From: Gavia stellata
Taxonomy: Eukaryota > Chordata > Aves > Gaviiformes > Gaviidae
Direction of reading: 5' to 3'
NCBI RefSeq assembly: GCF_030936135.1
Contig: NC_082594.1
Coordinates: forward strand, 110,399,020 to 110,463,019
DNA: 64,000 nucleotides
The notes under the pieces are model-generated. The model was not told the DNA's origin, did no database searches, and was given only the letters and a program-made list of their open reading frames with translations. This document shows, piece after piece, positions 39,858 to 52,800 of this stretch (the stretch's first letter is position 1; every line of letters begins with the position of its first letter). A program made the translations under genes and the position numbers.

Positions 39858-40015
39858 TTCATTATTTGTGGACTCATGAAAGCCAGAATGTCAGCTGTAA
39901 CTTTCAGAACTGCAACTTTAATCAATAAAAATTTAAATGTTTGCCATAATGGCAAAATCAAAGATGGTTTATGGAAACTTCTTTTCTTAAATAGCACTCT
40001 TCTGATGTAAGAAGC
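39858..40015 (-). CDS. ABCC13: ABCC13 exon 3 (start of TMD1)
   Basis: Acceptor ATCTTGCAG, donor GTAAGT. Encodes KPSLILPLWQTFKFLLIKV to MSPQIMK, matching KPSLFKVLYKTFG to GPQILK of MRP1. It contains the first core transmembrane helix and ends in phase 2. Confidence 0.88.
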
Positions 40016-41415
40016 CTGCAAGATTACAAAAATATGTACAGAACTAAGAGAAAAAAATTATTTTTGAACTTCATCCACATTTACAAATATAAAATATGTA
40101 ATATTAGAGTGTCCATCTAAAGCCATCACTGTACTTATGATCTGAAAAAGCACATTTCCTACAGTTAGAAGGAAAGCTTTGGGGTAAGAAATGAAGTCTG
40201 GTTTTATTTAGCCTGGCTAGTGGTCTTTCAGGAAGGGATAAATATAATTTCTAGGGTTGCTCCAATCATCCACGAATATAATTAGAAAGTAATTTAATCC
40301 TCAAATGATTATCACAGGTCAAAAAACCTGTATCAGAGAAACAGAGGTAAGCTTCAACATAAATGCATTATCATTTATAGCAGCCTTACAGTAACTTTAT
40401 ATTTAAAGTTGAATAACCCTTCTATTTTTTCAGAATATTTTCAGTTGTCAAGTAACTATTTTTTTCAGTTTGAATTTAGCTCAAACAATTGCAAATATTC
40501 TTACAAGGGCTCAAAAAAAAAAGTTAGCCTTTCTTAATTATCACAGTGATGAAGGACAGGATATTTTTTACAGATTACCTGAATAATAAAAACAGTATCG
40601 GAATTAAAAATTATCCTTATTGAAAAATACTTTCAAATGCTTTGGTAGAAAGGGATTTGGTGTGTCAGTGGAAGAAAGGGCAAATCTACAAATAGGTAAG
40701 AAAAATACTGAAGAGATGCAGTAAGGTCAGACTCTGCAGGAGCCCTCTTCTCAGTAAGTCATTAAAAAACAAAAGCTACACTCTTACTGGACTTACAGGT
40801 TAGGTCCTCTCTCGCGTGAACTTCCTAACATTACAGAGCTCCTAGTGCACTTTAACTACAACAACAAAATAATAACTGTGACTGAAACTGTCAAGGATTT
40901 ACATGAAAATCACACAGGAGGATAACTCAAGCAAAAAACCCAAAATATCTGTAAACCGCAATATTGTTAAAATTAAAGAAAACTGAAACATGTTTTGTGT
41001 GTTCTGTAAACCAGAGTGTCTAGTGATAATGCAAGCTGATAACAGACTTCTCAACCTACCTGAAATACAGATGCAAAGATAAGACACCAGGAAACGGACA
41101 AGTTCAGAGAGAAATTAGTCAAACAGTTTTGACAAAGACGGTAATTAATCACCAAAGTAAAAGTCACAGTAGATTCCGTATCACTTGAAGTGTTAAAATG
41201 TAACTGGGTATCTTTCTAAGAGATAAGTTTGAACTTAAATGATTTAGAAAAATCCTATAGCCACACTAGAGATCACTGATCACAATGCTGAGTAGCCTTT
41301 GTGACCTAGAAAATGTAGGCTGTTCAATAAACAACAAGATTTTAGAAATCATCTCCAGCTTCTGGACTCCCTAAATTTAGAAAAGGGTATTGCCTATTGT
41401 CAGAATTATAACTAC

Positions 41416-41557
41416 CATTAATCCTGTGGTAGACTTCTGGATTTCTTTTCTCCATTGCTTTTCAAAGTTAGGACACACACTGTATGGTGAATCACTTTCA
41501 TTCAGTTCAAACAAGTCATCCCTCTCCAATGGCTTCTTATAGCCTATAGATATTAGC
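41416..41557 (-). CDS. ABCC13: ABCC13 exon 2 (segment before TMD1)
   Basis: Acceptor TTTCTTTCAG, donor GTAGTT. Encodes LISIGYKKPLERDDLFELNE, matching the GYRQPLE..DLW.LN elbow-helix motif before TMD1 in MRP1. It ends in phase 0. Confidence 0.85.
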
Positions 41558-44500
41558 CTGAAAGAAAGCAATGAATTTAGACAGCATGAAATACAGCAGA
41601 CAAAACAAGCAGAACTACTAACTTAGAAAGTTAATGAAATTTAGAGTATATAAATAAACTCTATAATCAAAATAATGTATGTAATCCTATAAAGGCTACA
41701 GACTAAATAGTGGAACATACTTACAGTCACCTTAAATACACTGAAATTCAGCTGAAGTAAGAAGAGCCCAACCAGATTATCACATCTGAACAGCAAATTC
41801 TGAGGAACCTTTGTACTTCAGAATCTGTCTACATTTCTCATCCTGTATTTCTTTATAGGAAAATATACTATTTCATAAACAAGCATCATTACCCACTTAC
41901 TCTTGTGATCTGGAATGAAATACCTTGTCTATCACAGGACTGCATTACATTGGAACTCATCTTTAATGAAGGTAACAACTTTAAACTACTGGGTGTGTCA
42001 ACAAAAACTAAAATTAGTTTTAAAATGGCAAAATAGAGCTGAGGAATACGCTGAACCTACAGGAACTCTGTTTGAAAGAACAATAGATGATTTGGAATTT
42101 TTGATGAGCATGTGGGATTTATGACAACTCGAAGCAAATCACGCTTTGGTGCCAAACCATTTCTGAGGTGCAGAAAATGCAAAAGGATTAATGTTGACAA
42201 TGTTCTCGAAGTTAAAGGAAGTCCCAAACATCTAGGAATCATCCAGAGACATATGCATAGACACTGGAGTGTGTGTCCTGTCAGTGGCAGCTCTAATGCT
42301 TTGAAGCTGGTGGCGATTTCCCTCCCTTAGAGCTGCAACACAAGTGCAGTGTCATATCTTCTCTAGTGAGTACTTCCAGCGTATCATGACTGTGCCGGTC
42401 AGTGCCGGCGCCAGGCTTCGGGCTAATGTGGGCCATTGTGCTTATGACAGGACAGAAAATAAAACTCAGAAACACTTTTCTGGTGGGGGTGGACCTCTCT
42501 ATACCCAAGGGCCACCCAAACATCTACTGAAGCTGTAACATTAATGCAAAGTGAATTTGCCTTACACTTGATAAGTTAAGGCAAAAATAACACAGCTTCT
42601 CACTAAGAGCGCCAGCTTTTGAGACAGATGAGGAAAGCAGACCAATTGGTACATGAGTGGGAACTGTTGTTTAAGAATTCTGCATAACTCATCTCAGTGC
42701 TGCCAGAGGATAAATAGAATTACCAAATGCCCTTCACACTGTAATCTCCAGATTGCCTGAATTCTAAAGAAACATAATATAGCATTATGGATTTATTATA
42801 TAACAATTAATGTGAAACTTCCTCATTTAGATTGCAAGCACCTAAGGCAAGTATATATTAGCCATAATTTATTGTGTTTGCTTGTGACTGGAAAGAGGGA
42901 ACATATCTAATGTTCAGAATATTAGTTTAATTGCATCCAGCTAGTTATTTCATAGCCAAACAAGCTCTCACTGAGTAGAACTGAAATCCTTTTTTCTTCC
43001 CTCTTCTTTTGTTAAGCATTGTGGAATTGGTTAAAAAATACAAAGGATAGCCTAGCTTGAACATTTGCATGAACAGTGTGACACAATGAACAAATAAATG
43101 TCATACAGAAGCGCTGCACTCAGTATACTACTTAACTTTCTAGAAAAACTGAAAATTTACATTTATGGTGTAGAATGTAAGGACTGGTAAAAAACGCAGC
43201 TACTCTGAAACTGATGGTTAACTCCTAACTTCAACAGGGCCAGAGTTTAACCAAATAGTCTGAATCCTTGAAACAATCTGATTGTTTTGTCTCAGCTTAA
43301 TAATAGCAAATACCATTTTCAGTTTTTCCTTAAAAATAATAAAATTGAATAAAGCAAGAAACAGTTATAATACTCTTAAAATGTTTTTTCCTGTTTTTAG
43401 ATTTTTGAGGTGTATATGTCTGACTCAAATGATTTTTAAAGAACAAAAATGTTAAAAGTGAGTAATGGTCACAAGACATAACACATGAAATTGTTTGAAA
43501 TAACGTCAAAAATATTAAGTGACAGGAAGCTGCATGACTTGATATAGTTGAGCTTTCAGTTCCTATTTTTGCATGGAAAATTTCCCAAGAAGCAGAGGGA
43601 CTTTACTGGTGCTTATGAGCAGGTGATCTATAGTAATAACATGCAGCCTGCCATAAAAGATGGAAAAACACAAGCATGAAATTGGCTACTTGGCAAATAC
43701 CTTAAATGTATTACTGAATATTTGTTCTGGAAATCTAGCAAATTGTTGTATCACTGTATGGAGTATAAAGGAAACCTTATTTATAATCTTTGTCTATTGC
43801 CAAACTTTACACAGACAGATAAAAAACGATAGCCTCATTTGGCTTTTTATATCCTGTTTTCTAAAAACATTGTCTATTGTGACAAGAACATTGCGCTTAG
43901 TTATCAAAATATTAATGTTTTAAATAATGCCATTAGATAACGTATAAAATGACTGTTACTATGTATAAACAACACTCCACAAAATATTTGAATATAATCT
44001 CTAAAAGTAGTATACTTCTATTTTTGTACAAAAAGCTAACAGCAATCTAAGGCTCAGGCTCTGGGTCAAGATAGAATGATGGTGTGGAATGTAAGTGCAT
44101 GCTCTGTAATTCCATGAGCATCAATGAACATCAACAAGCAGTTAATTAAAGTCTCACCTGCTAAACCAGGAATATGTTAACTTACTGAAGAAAAAAACAT
44201 TTTCTTCAGGGCTACATTTCTGTTTAAAAAAGAAAAAAGGAAAAGTAGCAATGTTACTTGAAAGACTGAAGAAAAAGTTGGGTTTTTTCTTTTACCAAAT
44301 ATGCCGTTCTTAGGCGCTATTTAATTCTGAGCTATAATAAGGTCTACACTTACACTTCTTTGTCTGTTACCTTCCCCCACCAATACAGTCTAACACAAGG
44401 TATGAAGAATGAAAGAGATTGACAGTCTCGTGACTTACTAGAACAACTTAACTCGCTGTAAGAGGGTATTAACCACCACCTTAGCTTGATTTTACACAGT

Positions 44501-45130
44501 TTACACATACCCTAGAGTATAATCACACCAAGGGTAAAGCATAGGAGTTGGACTCAATGATCCTTATGGGTCCCTTCCAACTTGAGATATTCTATGATTC
44601 TATGTCCAATACAAGCAAACCTTCCTTAAATCTTTGACAGTTAAAATCCTGTGGGTTTTCCCCCCCCCCATTTGAAAACCTAGCTATTGGAAGTTATCAA
44701 CTGCTAATACCTAAAGAACAGCAAACTCCTTTCAGACCTTAAGAGATGAAGTACCACTAACGTATACTGTACACATAAAGCAGGAGAAGAACACGAGGCT
44801 CGTGCACTGCTGTCAATTTTCTAAGTCATTGGAGGTAAGTGTAATAGAGGCAAACAAATATGAACTCTCCCATACTTTCTGAGGAATGTGTATCCAAGCC
44901 CAAGAATGACTTCTGTCCCTCAGTAATTAACATCTTAAAACCATTTCTATCAAAAGGTGAAGTTACAGTTCTTTTCAGTAGGTGGTGTAAAAAAACCACC
45001 TATCTCAAATGTATGCTGTGGCTGCTCTGAGATCCTGTGGATTTTTCACAAATTTTCTTGTATTTTCAGTGACAAGCCAAATGATTAAATGATAATCCAA
45101 GAAACAAATACGCAACAAATATGTACGTAC
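41558..45130. other. ABCC13 intron 1
   Basis: The longest intron. It contains an unassigned patch at about 41990-42540 with a different base composition and several short frames, a CR1 tail at 44541-44604, and a C run at 44660-44669. No coding exon of ABCC13 was found in it, and the phases of exons 1 and 2 join without one. Confidence 0.5.
44541..44604 (+). mobile_element. CR1 LINE 3' tail fragment
   Basis: Shows GTTGGACTCAATGATCC, TCCCTTCCAACTTGAGAT and the terminal ATTCTATGATTCTATG, the hallmark of the avian CR1 3' end. Only about 65 bases remain. Confidence 0.85.
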
Positions 45131-45294
45131 CAGAGTTCTGTAACAAACACATCTTCTTGTGCATCTTCACTATCAGACGTAAACGTTTGCCGTGGTCCAT
45201 TAGGGTTTCTGAATTTTACATCCAAACAGCATTGTTTCTCTGAACTATTGTCTTTTACTACTGAAGAACATGGTAGAGTCTTGGGCACGAACAT
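45131..45294 (-). CDS. ABCC13: ABCC13 exon 1 (provisional first coding exon, N-terminal cytoplasmic segment)
   Basis: The donor is GTACGT after 45131, and the exon ends in phase 2 and joins exon 2 as TG+G (Trp). The only in-frame ATG is at 45294..45292, with G at -3. The frame extends upstream to about 45408 without another ATG, so translation may instead start in an unseen upstream exon or the exon may begin at an acceptor near 45343. The 54 residues are acidic and serine-rich (SDSEDAQEDVF) with no membrane segment. Confidence 0.6.
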
Positions 45295-45479
45295 TCCCTG
45301 CTCAGATCCCGCTCCTATTTCTATCCGTGGCACAGCTCCTATTTCCTTCAGGAAAGAATGATAAGAAATACTGAACGAAACCCCGGCCTGAGGATTACTC
45401 CCTCCTTAGAAATCCGAAGGATACATCCCAGGACATACCAGTTGTCATTAGCTGCAATTTTTTGACACAGGCCTAACAG

Positions 45480-46090
45480 GAAACCTGCATGAAATCCCAT
45501 CAGGTTTAAAGCAGCCACCCGCACCTCCCCCGCGGCTGCCCCGGGAGGCAGCGGCGGCTGCCGGGGGGGGCCCCGAGCACCGCTCGGGGCCCCCCCCGGC
45601 AGCCGCCGCTGCCTCCCGGGGCAGCAGGCAGGCCCTGGCGAGGCGGTACCCCGCCCTCAGCCCCGTCCATAACACCTCCTCCTCGCTCGGCCCCCGCGCT
45701 GTGTCACCTTCTTGCCGGTGGGACGCAGGCGCTCGTAGCAGCCGCTCTGCCTCCCGTGGGAGGCGGCCATGGCTCCCACCCGAAGCGGACACTCCGAAGG
45801 ACCCGCTCGGAGCAGCCGGCGGAGAGCGTTCACGGCCGCCCGAGAGGCGCGGGAGGCGGACGGCGGCCTTCGGAGGAGGAGCAGGTGCGGGCTGGGGCGA
45901 GGCGCGGCGAGGGCGGCGCTGCCTCAGCCTCAGGCTTCCCCGCGGCCTGGATCCAGCGAGGCCCGTCCGGCTCCCCGGCCCCGCCGGGCCCGGGAAGAGG
46001 ACCCGGTAGCTGTGCCACCCCGGCCGGGCCGCACGGCGCGGTACCCCCACGGCCGCAGAGCCGGTGGTGAAATGCACTTTGTGCCCTAAA
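45480..46090. promoter_or_regulatory. CpG island upstream of ABCC13
   Basis: A dense CG-rich block with many CpG in an otherwise AT-rich region, starting about 190 bases upstream of the provisional ABCC13 ATG. Inferred promoter of ABCC13, possibly bidirectional. Long open frames on both strands here are products of base composition. The island contains a perfect palindrome (45535-45625). Confidence 0.7.
45535..45625. repeat. Perfect 44-bp inverted repeat with 3-nt loop
   Basis: The left arm 45535-45578 and right arm 45582-45625 are exact reverse complements, separated only by ACC. The arms include eight G against eight C. Such a hairpin may be real cruciform DNA or a fold-back artefact of sequencing. 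Confidence 0.93.
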
Positions 46091-46099
46091 ACGCGACCT

Positions 46100-49000
46100 G
46101 CCGCCGCCGAGGGCACGGTCTGCCTCTGATTGCTGTCTCGCTGGTGTCGTTTAATGACGGGCCCGATGTGTGTTGTGCTAGTGGGCAGCATTCCAGTGAA
46201 ACTGAGAGGGCCGGAGAGGAACCGCATGTGGTGTGTGCGCACGCAGGTGCTGACCTGGCTTGCAATGGTGGCTAAACCTATAAAACCACTTTTTTTCTTT
46301 TTAACTAGCCCTTAGCTGGATGTGTGCCAGAAGACTTTTTGCACATCAGAAAATGACAAACGGTGACAGTACTTTCGTCTTAGAGCCGGGCCCGCAGCGC
46401 GAGCTGCTTTGCGAGACCAGCTCTGTCTCCCACTTAGAGCAGAACGCCGCGGTGCTGTTGCTGCGGAACAGATCCAACTCAGAACGCTTTCAGATAAAAC
46501 TTAGAAAGCACATCTCGCTGTCGACAGAACTACTCCACCTGGGACTGGCAGCTGAAACTCCGGCCTGCCTCTGGAACCAGGCTGCTACAGCATTAGGAGC
46601 TCTGGCAGATGGTAGACCAGATAAGCAAGTTTTGACCTTTGTTATTTCTCAGTACTTTCTAGTTTTGGATTTTGGAGGTTTCGCACAGCTTGCTCACTAG
46701 TATTTAAATATAAAGGTAGGTAGGAAGGAAGCTATAATAGCAATTTGCATTGCTGTGGTTTTTTTCTGAACATAAAGTTTTTCCAAAAGTTAACACAAAT
46801 CAGTATCTTGATTTGCTTTACAGTTAATATGGCACCTCCCCTTTGACTCTTGTTGACCTGGCACATTGCCACCTTAAATGAGAACTCATCACTGACTACT
46901 GCGATACCGTCCGAAGTTTGGGAGATTGTAACGGAAATAACTATGCACTGCATTCCATGTAATAAAATACAGGGAAACAAGTCTAAATGCAAGACCTATG
47001 TGACAGCAGGAAAAGCAAGGTCTTGTGGCCAGCCAGTAGCATGGAAAGTGAAAGACCAGGACAAAATAACAATAATTTAGAATCAGAACTGACATAAAAA
47101 ACATTCATTTCATATTCATAAAGAATTTTAAAAAGTGACTGAAACAGATAGGGGGTTTAAGAAATATTTGGTCAAGGCCAAACTCGAGCATTTTTTTGAT
47201 TTCCAGTATTTTATTTCCTAAACATGGTGACAATGTAATTAAAATATCAACAGGGTCCTGACTAAAGTGATGTCTTAAGTTAACAGATGTACAAAAGAAA
47301 TTTAGTTATGGCTAAAGTAATTTTAGCACATTCCCACATGCCCAGCTCTTCTTCTGTTAACACACAAGTTTTAGCTAAGTGGATACTGAGAGGTGTTAAA
47401 ATCCCTACCTCCCTCAGGAAAAAAAATACTGGGAAGAAAGACGGTAAGAAAAATTGTTTCTTTAGAAGAACTGTATTGATACTTTATCAGCCATGTGCAA
47501 TATGATCCTCTTAGCACTCCTTTTGTAGAGTACAATTGCATAGAACAGATTATCTTATCTATCCACTGGGGAAGTCTGATAAGAACACAGAAGCATAGAC
47601 CTGACTAAGCTTCTCTTTCTTGTAGGCTAAGTCTGGTTTGGGCATCCACCTGTTTTGTCTGATGAACTTCACTTTTAACTTAAGCTAATGTTAACATATT
47701 GTTCCTCTACTTGATTATATTTAAATTTCCTTAGCATAGGGAACAGCTTTAAAGAAATCCGGTATATTTTACTTAACTTTTTCCATTATTGTGGCAACTT
47801 CTGTGATTAGTGACTTACTGGTATAATGTCAGCAGTATCTCAGTATCTTCCAACGGAAGTTAGATTACATCTACATAGCTTAGTCCTAAAGTTACTGGTG
47901 GGAAAAAAAAACCCCAAAAATATAAAGGGGCAAGTGTTTGTGTGGAAGGGCAGAGAGAAAAAGGGAAAGGGATTGGGCAGACTTAGCAAGTTTCTTAGAA
48001 CGTAAGGCATAAATCTTATTTAAGGCACAAACCTTTGTTACATAAGTCATTTCTAGAGAAGGTTGAATTCAGTTGCTAATGACATTTCAAAGGTGCCATA
48101 CTGTGGCATTATAGGAATGTCTCTTAGGCTAAAGAAGTAATCCCTTTGGGAAGTTAAAAACAGTGTCTTGAGAAAATGATTTTATTAGCTGTGATTTATC
48201 TTACCAGACAAAAGAGAAATTGTTGCAAGCTAAATGGTCTTCCATTTCTGGAACTCATTTGGGCTTGTAAAACACATCACCTTTAAACCAGGAAACTTTC
48301 ATATTCTTTCTCAACACCGGGGTAAGGACGAAAAGTATTCCTTTCAAGGAACGCAACATTATAACCAAGAAAACTGAGTTTAATAAACCCAAAATCCTTC
48401 TTTACTGACAGGTTCAATTTGAATCCTACATCTAGTCTGAACAAAAGGATTAACTTTAAGCAATACTAAATAGCTGAAAATTAAGTGTTCTGCTTTCTCA
48501 AATAATAGGATCTTGAAAGTGTTTCACCTGTGCTTGGTATTGTATAAGACAATACCTCTGTATCTGTCTATAGGGTGTTAGTGGCAATTGTGAAAGATAG
48601 CAAATAGGTCATTTGACTACTTTGATTCATCATGTTTTGAGATAGTTTATTCTTCCTCTGCTAAGCAAGGGAAAAACTTTTCTTCTTAAGAGGTAGTACT
48701 AACTCCACTGACTCACGCTTTTGTGCTATCAGTTAGATGAGATACTCATTAAATTTTTCATCCATTTGTTACAATGAATACTTAGATTCTCAAATAAGCA
48801 AATAAAACACTAGAGAGTAACTTTATAGAAAGATGCATATATATGCATGTAGTTCTAGTCAGTACACAACCACAGCCATGAAGTACATACATATGTATCA
48901 ATACTCAAATGAATCTAAGTCTTGTAGTTAGTGCAAATGCCCATATTTTACCTCAAATTTACTACTGGAAAAAAACAGTTCCAATAACCATACAAGGCAA

Positions 49001-49479
49001 CCCTAACTGAAAGTAACAACAGAGCTAAATGAGAAAAAAGTCACAGGTGTTGATACTTCAGTGACAAGCACATCTCAGATGTGACACTTAGAATTTCTAG
49101 CCCTCATACTTCTTCAGTGGCTCCAGAAAATTCTTACACCATTCACAAAAAAACATTCCATAAGTGATGGAAGTGATACATATGCTTCATGAGTGGCTGA
49201 AATCATGTATTTTTATAAAGTTTCTATATTAGTGAAATAATAGCTTTCCATGGTTCTTGGGGGGGTTGGGGAGCGAACGAGTTTTTTTCTGTTTCCTATA
49301 CCTTAAATAGTACTTTCCTCTTTAAACAGGTTGAGTAGACTTTATGCATAACACATTTCAAAAATAATATTAATCTTGAACATTCCTTTTTTTAATAAAG
49401 TGCAAAGATGAAAGATTAAATTTCTCTCAAATAAAAACAGCAAATTAATTAAAAAGAAGATGAATCCAGTTACACAGTA
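46100..49479. other. Region between ABCC13 promoter and RBM11 stop; includes RBM11 3' UTR
   Basis: No gene recognised. The open frame at 46320-46700 (+) has no family signature. The part next to 49479 should be RBM11 3' UTR on the minus strand. Minus-strand AATAAA hexamers (read as TTTATT) occur in it, for example at 48181-48186, but I cannot choose the used one. Confidence 0.45.
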
Positions 49480-49812
49480 TTAATGCGTCTTTTTCTTGGC
49501 TTTGCGCTTCTTGTGTTTTTGGTCACACTCTCTTTGTCTTATTTTGTCATCCTCAATACTAGTATCACTATCACAACTTTGCTGTTCTCCCTTTCTTTTA
49601 GAGGTGCTTTCATCTAGCCGGCGCACTTCACAGTCACTTGAAAGTGGCAGGGCCAATTCAGAAGAACTCTCTGCAGACTTAAAATTTGCAGCTTGGTTCT
49701 GATAGGGAGAAAAGGATAAATTTGAAGGCAGTGGCGGAGTCATCTGATGGTAAGGAAATTGTTGACCCATTGGACTGTGTACCGTGTACTGCTGTGCTAA
49801 AAAATGGTTCAT
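49480..49812 (-). CDS. RBM11: RBM11 exon 5 (C-terminus)
   Basis: Acceptor ATTTCTCTAG. Starts MNHFLAQQYTVHSPMGQQFP, continues with YHQMTPPLP, an acidic/serine block SCDSDTSIEDD, and the basic tail KHKKRKAKKKTH before TAA (49482..49480). The Met is an internal residue and not a start. Confidence 0.93.
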   Translation of the reverse strand: MNHFLAQQYTVHSPMGQQFPYHQMTPPLPSNLSFSPYQNQAANFKSAESSSELALPLSSDCEVRRLDESTSKRKGEQQSCDSDTSIEDDKIRQRECDQKHKKRKAKKKTH

Positions 49813-52800
49813 CTAGAGAAATAGAAACTTGAGTTGTTAACACTGTAAAGAGGAAGTTCTGAAGAGTTTAATTTTGCACGCATTACAGCTTATACAATGA
49901 AAATACTGATAAATTATAAAATAACATAACATAGAATGTTTGAGAATAAAGCTCATGTATTTTATTATATCAACTAGTATAGCTGGAAAAAGTAGACAAT
50001 TTTTTCATGGCAAAGTTAGAACAGAGACATAATCTGATTTAAGATTAAACTGCCAGTTAGTCCTTGTGTAAGGTAATCAAACATGGCATTCCTTTCATTT
50101 CTTCATCTATGTATTTTATAAACATCTGCAACTGCAGTGCCTATTGTTAATGTAAAGACATGCACATCTGCGATTTTTTTTTAACCTGATCTAACTAATT
50201 TTAAAGATAATGTGGAACAAGGTGTTCCAACAAGGTATACTGAATCCATGGATCAAAGCACTTGGAACAATGCAGTAAGTGCCCAGGTTATTGCTACAGT
50301 CCCTGAAGCATCCCAAGAGTCCCTCTCCTACAAAATGCACAGCCCAAACACAAAAACAGAATTACAAAGGTCAGAAAAGAGCTGCTTTCTACTGACTGGC
50401 AGTAACCAGAAAAATGCTGGGGAGCATGTCTGAGTATGTTACATGCGCAGGCAGACTCCAAGTGAGTAATCTGCCTGGCTCACCCAAATAAAGGTGAGGT
50501 AGATGTGTGAAGGCATACATGTGATGAGATCGCTTCCTGCTGAAGCTGCAAAAAACAATCATTGGAGACATACTGCAATACCATTCCTTCTAGCAAGTAG
50601 AAAATGGGATGAAATTGGTTGTGTGTGCTGGTCTGCTGAGTTTGGTCTCTTGGTGTTTACGTACTGCATTGTTACTGAGGAGTGGGTTCATCAGCGAGCA
50701 CAGCGGGGGAGATGGTACACTCCCAAGCCTTCCAACCACAGTGGAGGGGATGGGAAAGTTTGTGCAAGCACCAGCTCTTCTGAGGGCACAGTCTGGGAAA
50801 AGGGGGAGGCAGGCCACCACCACATCTGTGCAACAGGGAACAGACTCTCTCCCTTTTCCTGCTCACATTGCCGCTAGCAAGAGTAATCTATCCAGATTCA
50901 CCCCTTCTACAGTTACAAAGGGCTGGCCATTCCCCAGTCAGACTGGGTGGCAGCAGTACTGTCCACAGTTGGTACCTCACATTAAATGTTGGGCTTCTTC
51001 AGTCCTACCGATCCATACTCAACAGATTCAGAAGCTCCATGATGTGTTTGGTAAATAGGGTTACACACAGGTTGCCATCTGAAGAGACCAGTTCCCTTGC
51101 CTTGTGGAACATCTCAGACAAAAAGATTAGGACAAGAATGGCCCGGTGCACCAGAGTCTGTTAGAGAGGAAGTGGAATACAGGTTCTCACTGTCTATTGC
51201 TCAGAAAATGAATCATGAATGTGAGAACTGCAGGTTCAGGCCAGAAACCCTCAAACTGTTGTTGCCCTGAGTTGGGCAGCAGTGATTTGCTGGGTGAGTT
51301 TTAGGTTTGGTTTTAGGACCTTTCAAACTTCTGCTGGGCATTTCCGAATTGAGTAGAAGAGCTAAGAGGTTCCCTGACTGACTTAGCTGTATATGAAGAA
51401 GCTATTGCTTGCATGGTTGTCATTTTACTAGGTTAGCTTGTCTCACCAAGGGGATTTGATTTGGAACACAGTACAGGACAGAGCACTGTCTGTAGACTTT
51501 GACATTTTTAGCCTCCCTAAGCTATATACCTTTAAGACCTTCCTGCAGTAAGAAAACAGTTTAATTTGGTAGATCCCCTGTTATTACAGTACCCCTAAGT
51601 GCTAAAATAAATAGACCTAATACCGTCAAAGTTAGCAGCCTAAACCACATTTTGAGACGTTAAATAAGCACTGCTGTTTGCAGACATGAAGAATACATTC
51701 AACTCCATTAAAAAGCTCCCAAATTTTTAACACAAACTCACCATCTTTTGAAAGCCTGAGTATTCATGAGGTAAACTATTGTTCATTGGAAAAGGAGTAA
51801 CAGGAAATGGAGGATTTCCATAAGGCTCTTGATACCTAGGAAAAACAAGCAAACATACAAAGACTAGGTGTCCACCACATACCGATTACCGGAGTGCTGA
51901 GACTTAACTCTTGGGCTATAATGAGAATATCCAAGAGGAGAACTGAGATATTAATCACTGGACTTCCATGAAAAAAACTGATAAAACATGGAAAATACAC
52001 CCAAAGGTTCAATTAATGAGTAATCCTCACATGTACTTAAGTTCAGATGCAAAAGAGTTCTGGATTTCACCATGGGAGTTTAGCTTCCACACAGAGTTCT
52101 GTCACATTTTTAAATAAAAGTGTTGAAACATTGAAAAATACTGAGTCTGGGGTGTTCAGATTTCCATTATGACAGGTTTATACCTGTGCATTCATATGTG
52201 CATAACAGCTGCTTGTACGTATACACATAAAAAATACAGATATAAACTTTGTGAGGTCTAAAAAGATTATCTCCATTGTCAGATTGTTTTCCCCTAACAA
52301 CTGCAAACTTTGTTAGTACAAACACCATATTTCAATATTTTCTCATGGTCCTGTATCCTGCAGAAACAAATAAAGAATGGAAAATTCAAGCTAACTGAAC
52401 CTCTGGCAAGTTAAAACAACGAAATGTTAAAATTAACTGTAGCCTGTTGCAAGTCATCAGTAAGGATGCAATTAAAGCATGCAACAGCTGTTTTAATGAA
52501 AAACCTAAGATTGCTCTACCACATCAAATAATTTTCTTAATAAGATTTTTTTAAAATTACAATTGTACAGTTCATTCACAGGTGATCTTTGTTACCTATA
52601 TGAAGGTGAATGTAAGTCAATATAGTTCTCAAAACCATGTGTAGGGCTGTTTAGTTCTGATGAGTGAGAACTCCCTGTAAATAAGACAAGAGCATAATGA
52701 CTATTCAGTTACGACTATTCAATTAACAAGTTAAAACCACAGAAAGTGTTCTGTGTCATCTGTAGTGTGCTAGTATATCGAAGGCAGTATGTAAAGGTAA

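Noticed and set aside
45448-46242. A 264-residue minus-strand frame and several plus-strand frames of 100 residues
   Set aside because: They lie in a CpG island, are rich in Arg/Pro/Gly/Ala on both strands, include the palindrome, and show no family motif. They are composition artefacts.
46320-46700. 126-residue plus-strand frame after the ABCC13 CpG island
   Set aside because: No recognisable domain or splice support. It could be a non-coding first exon of an antisense transcript, but nothing in the sequence shows that.
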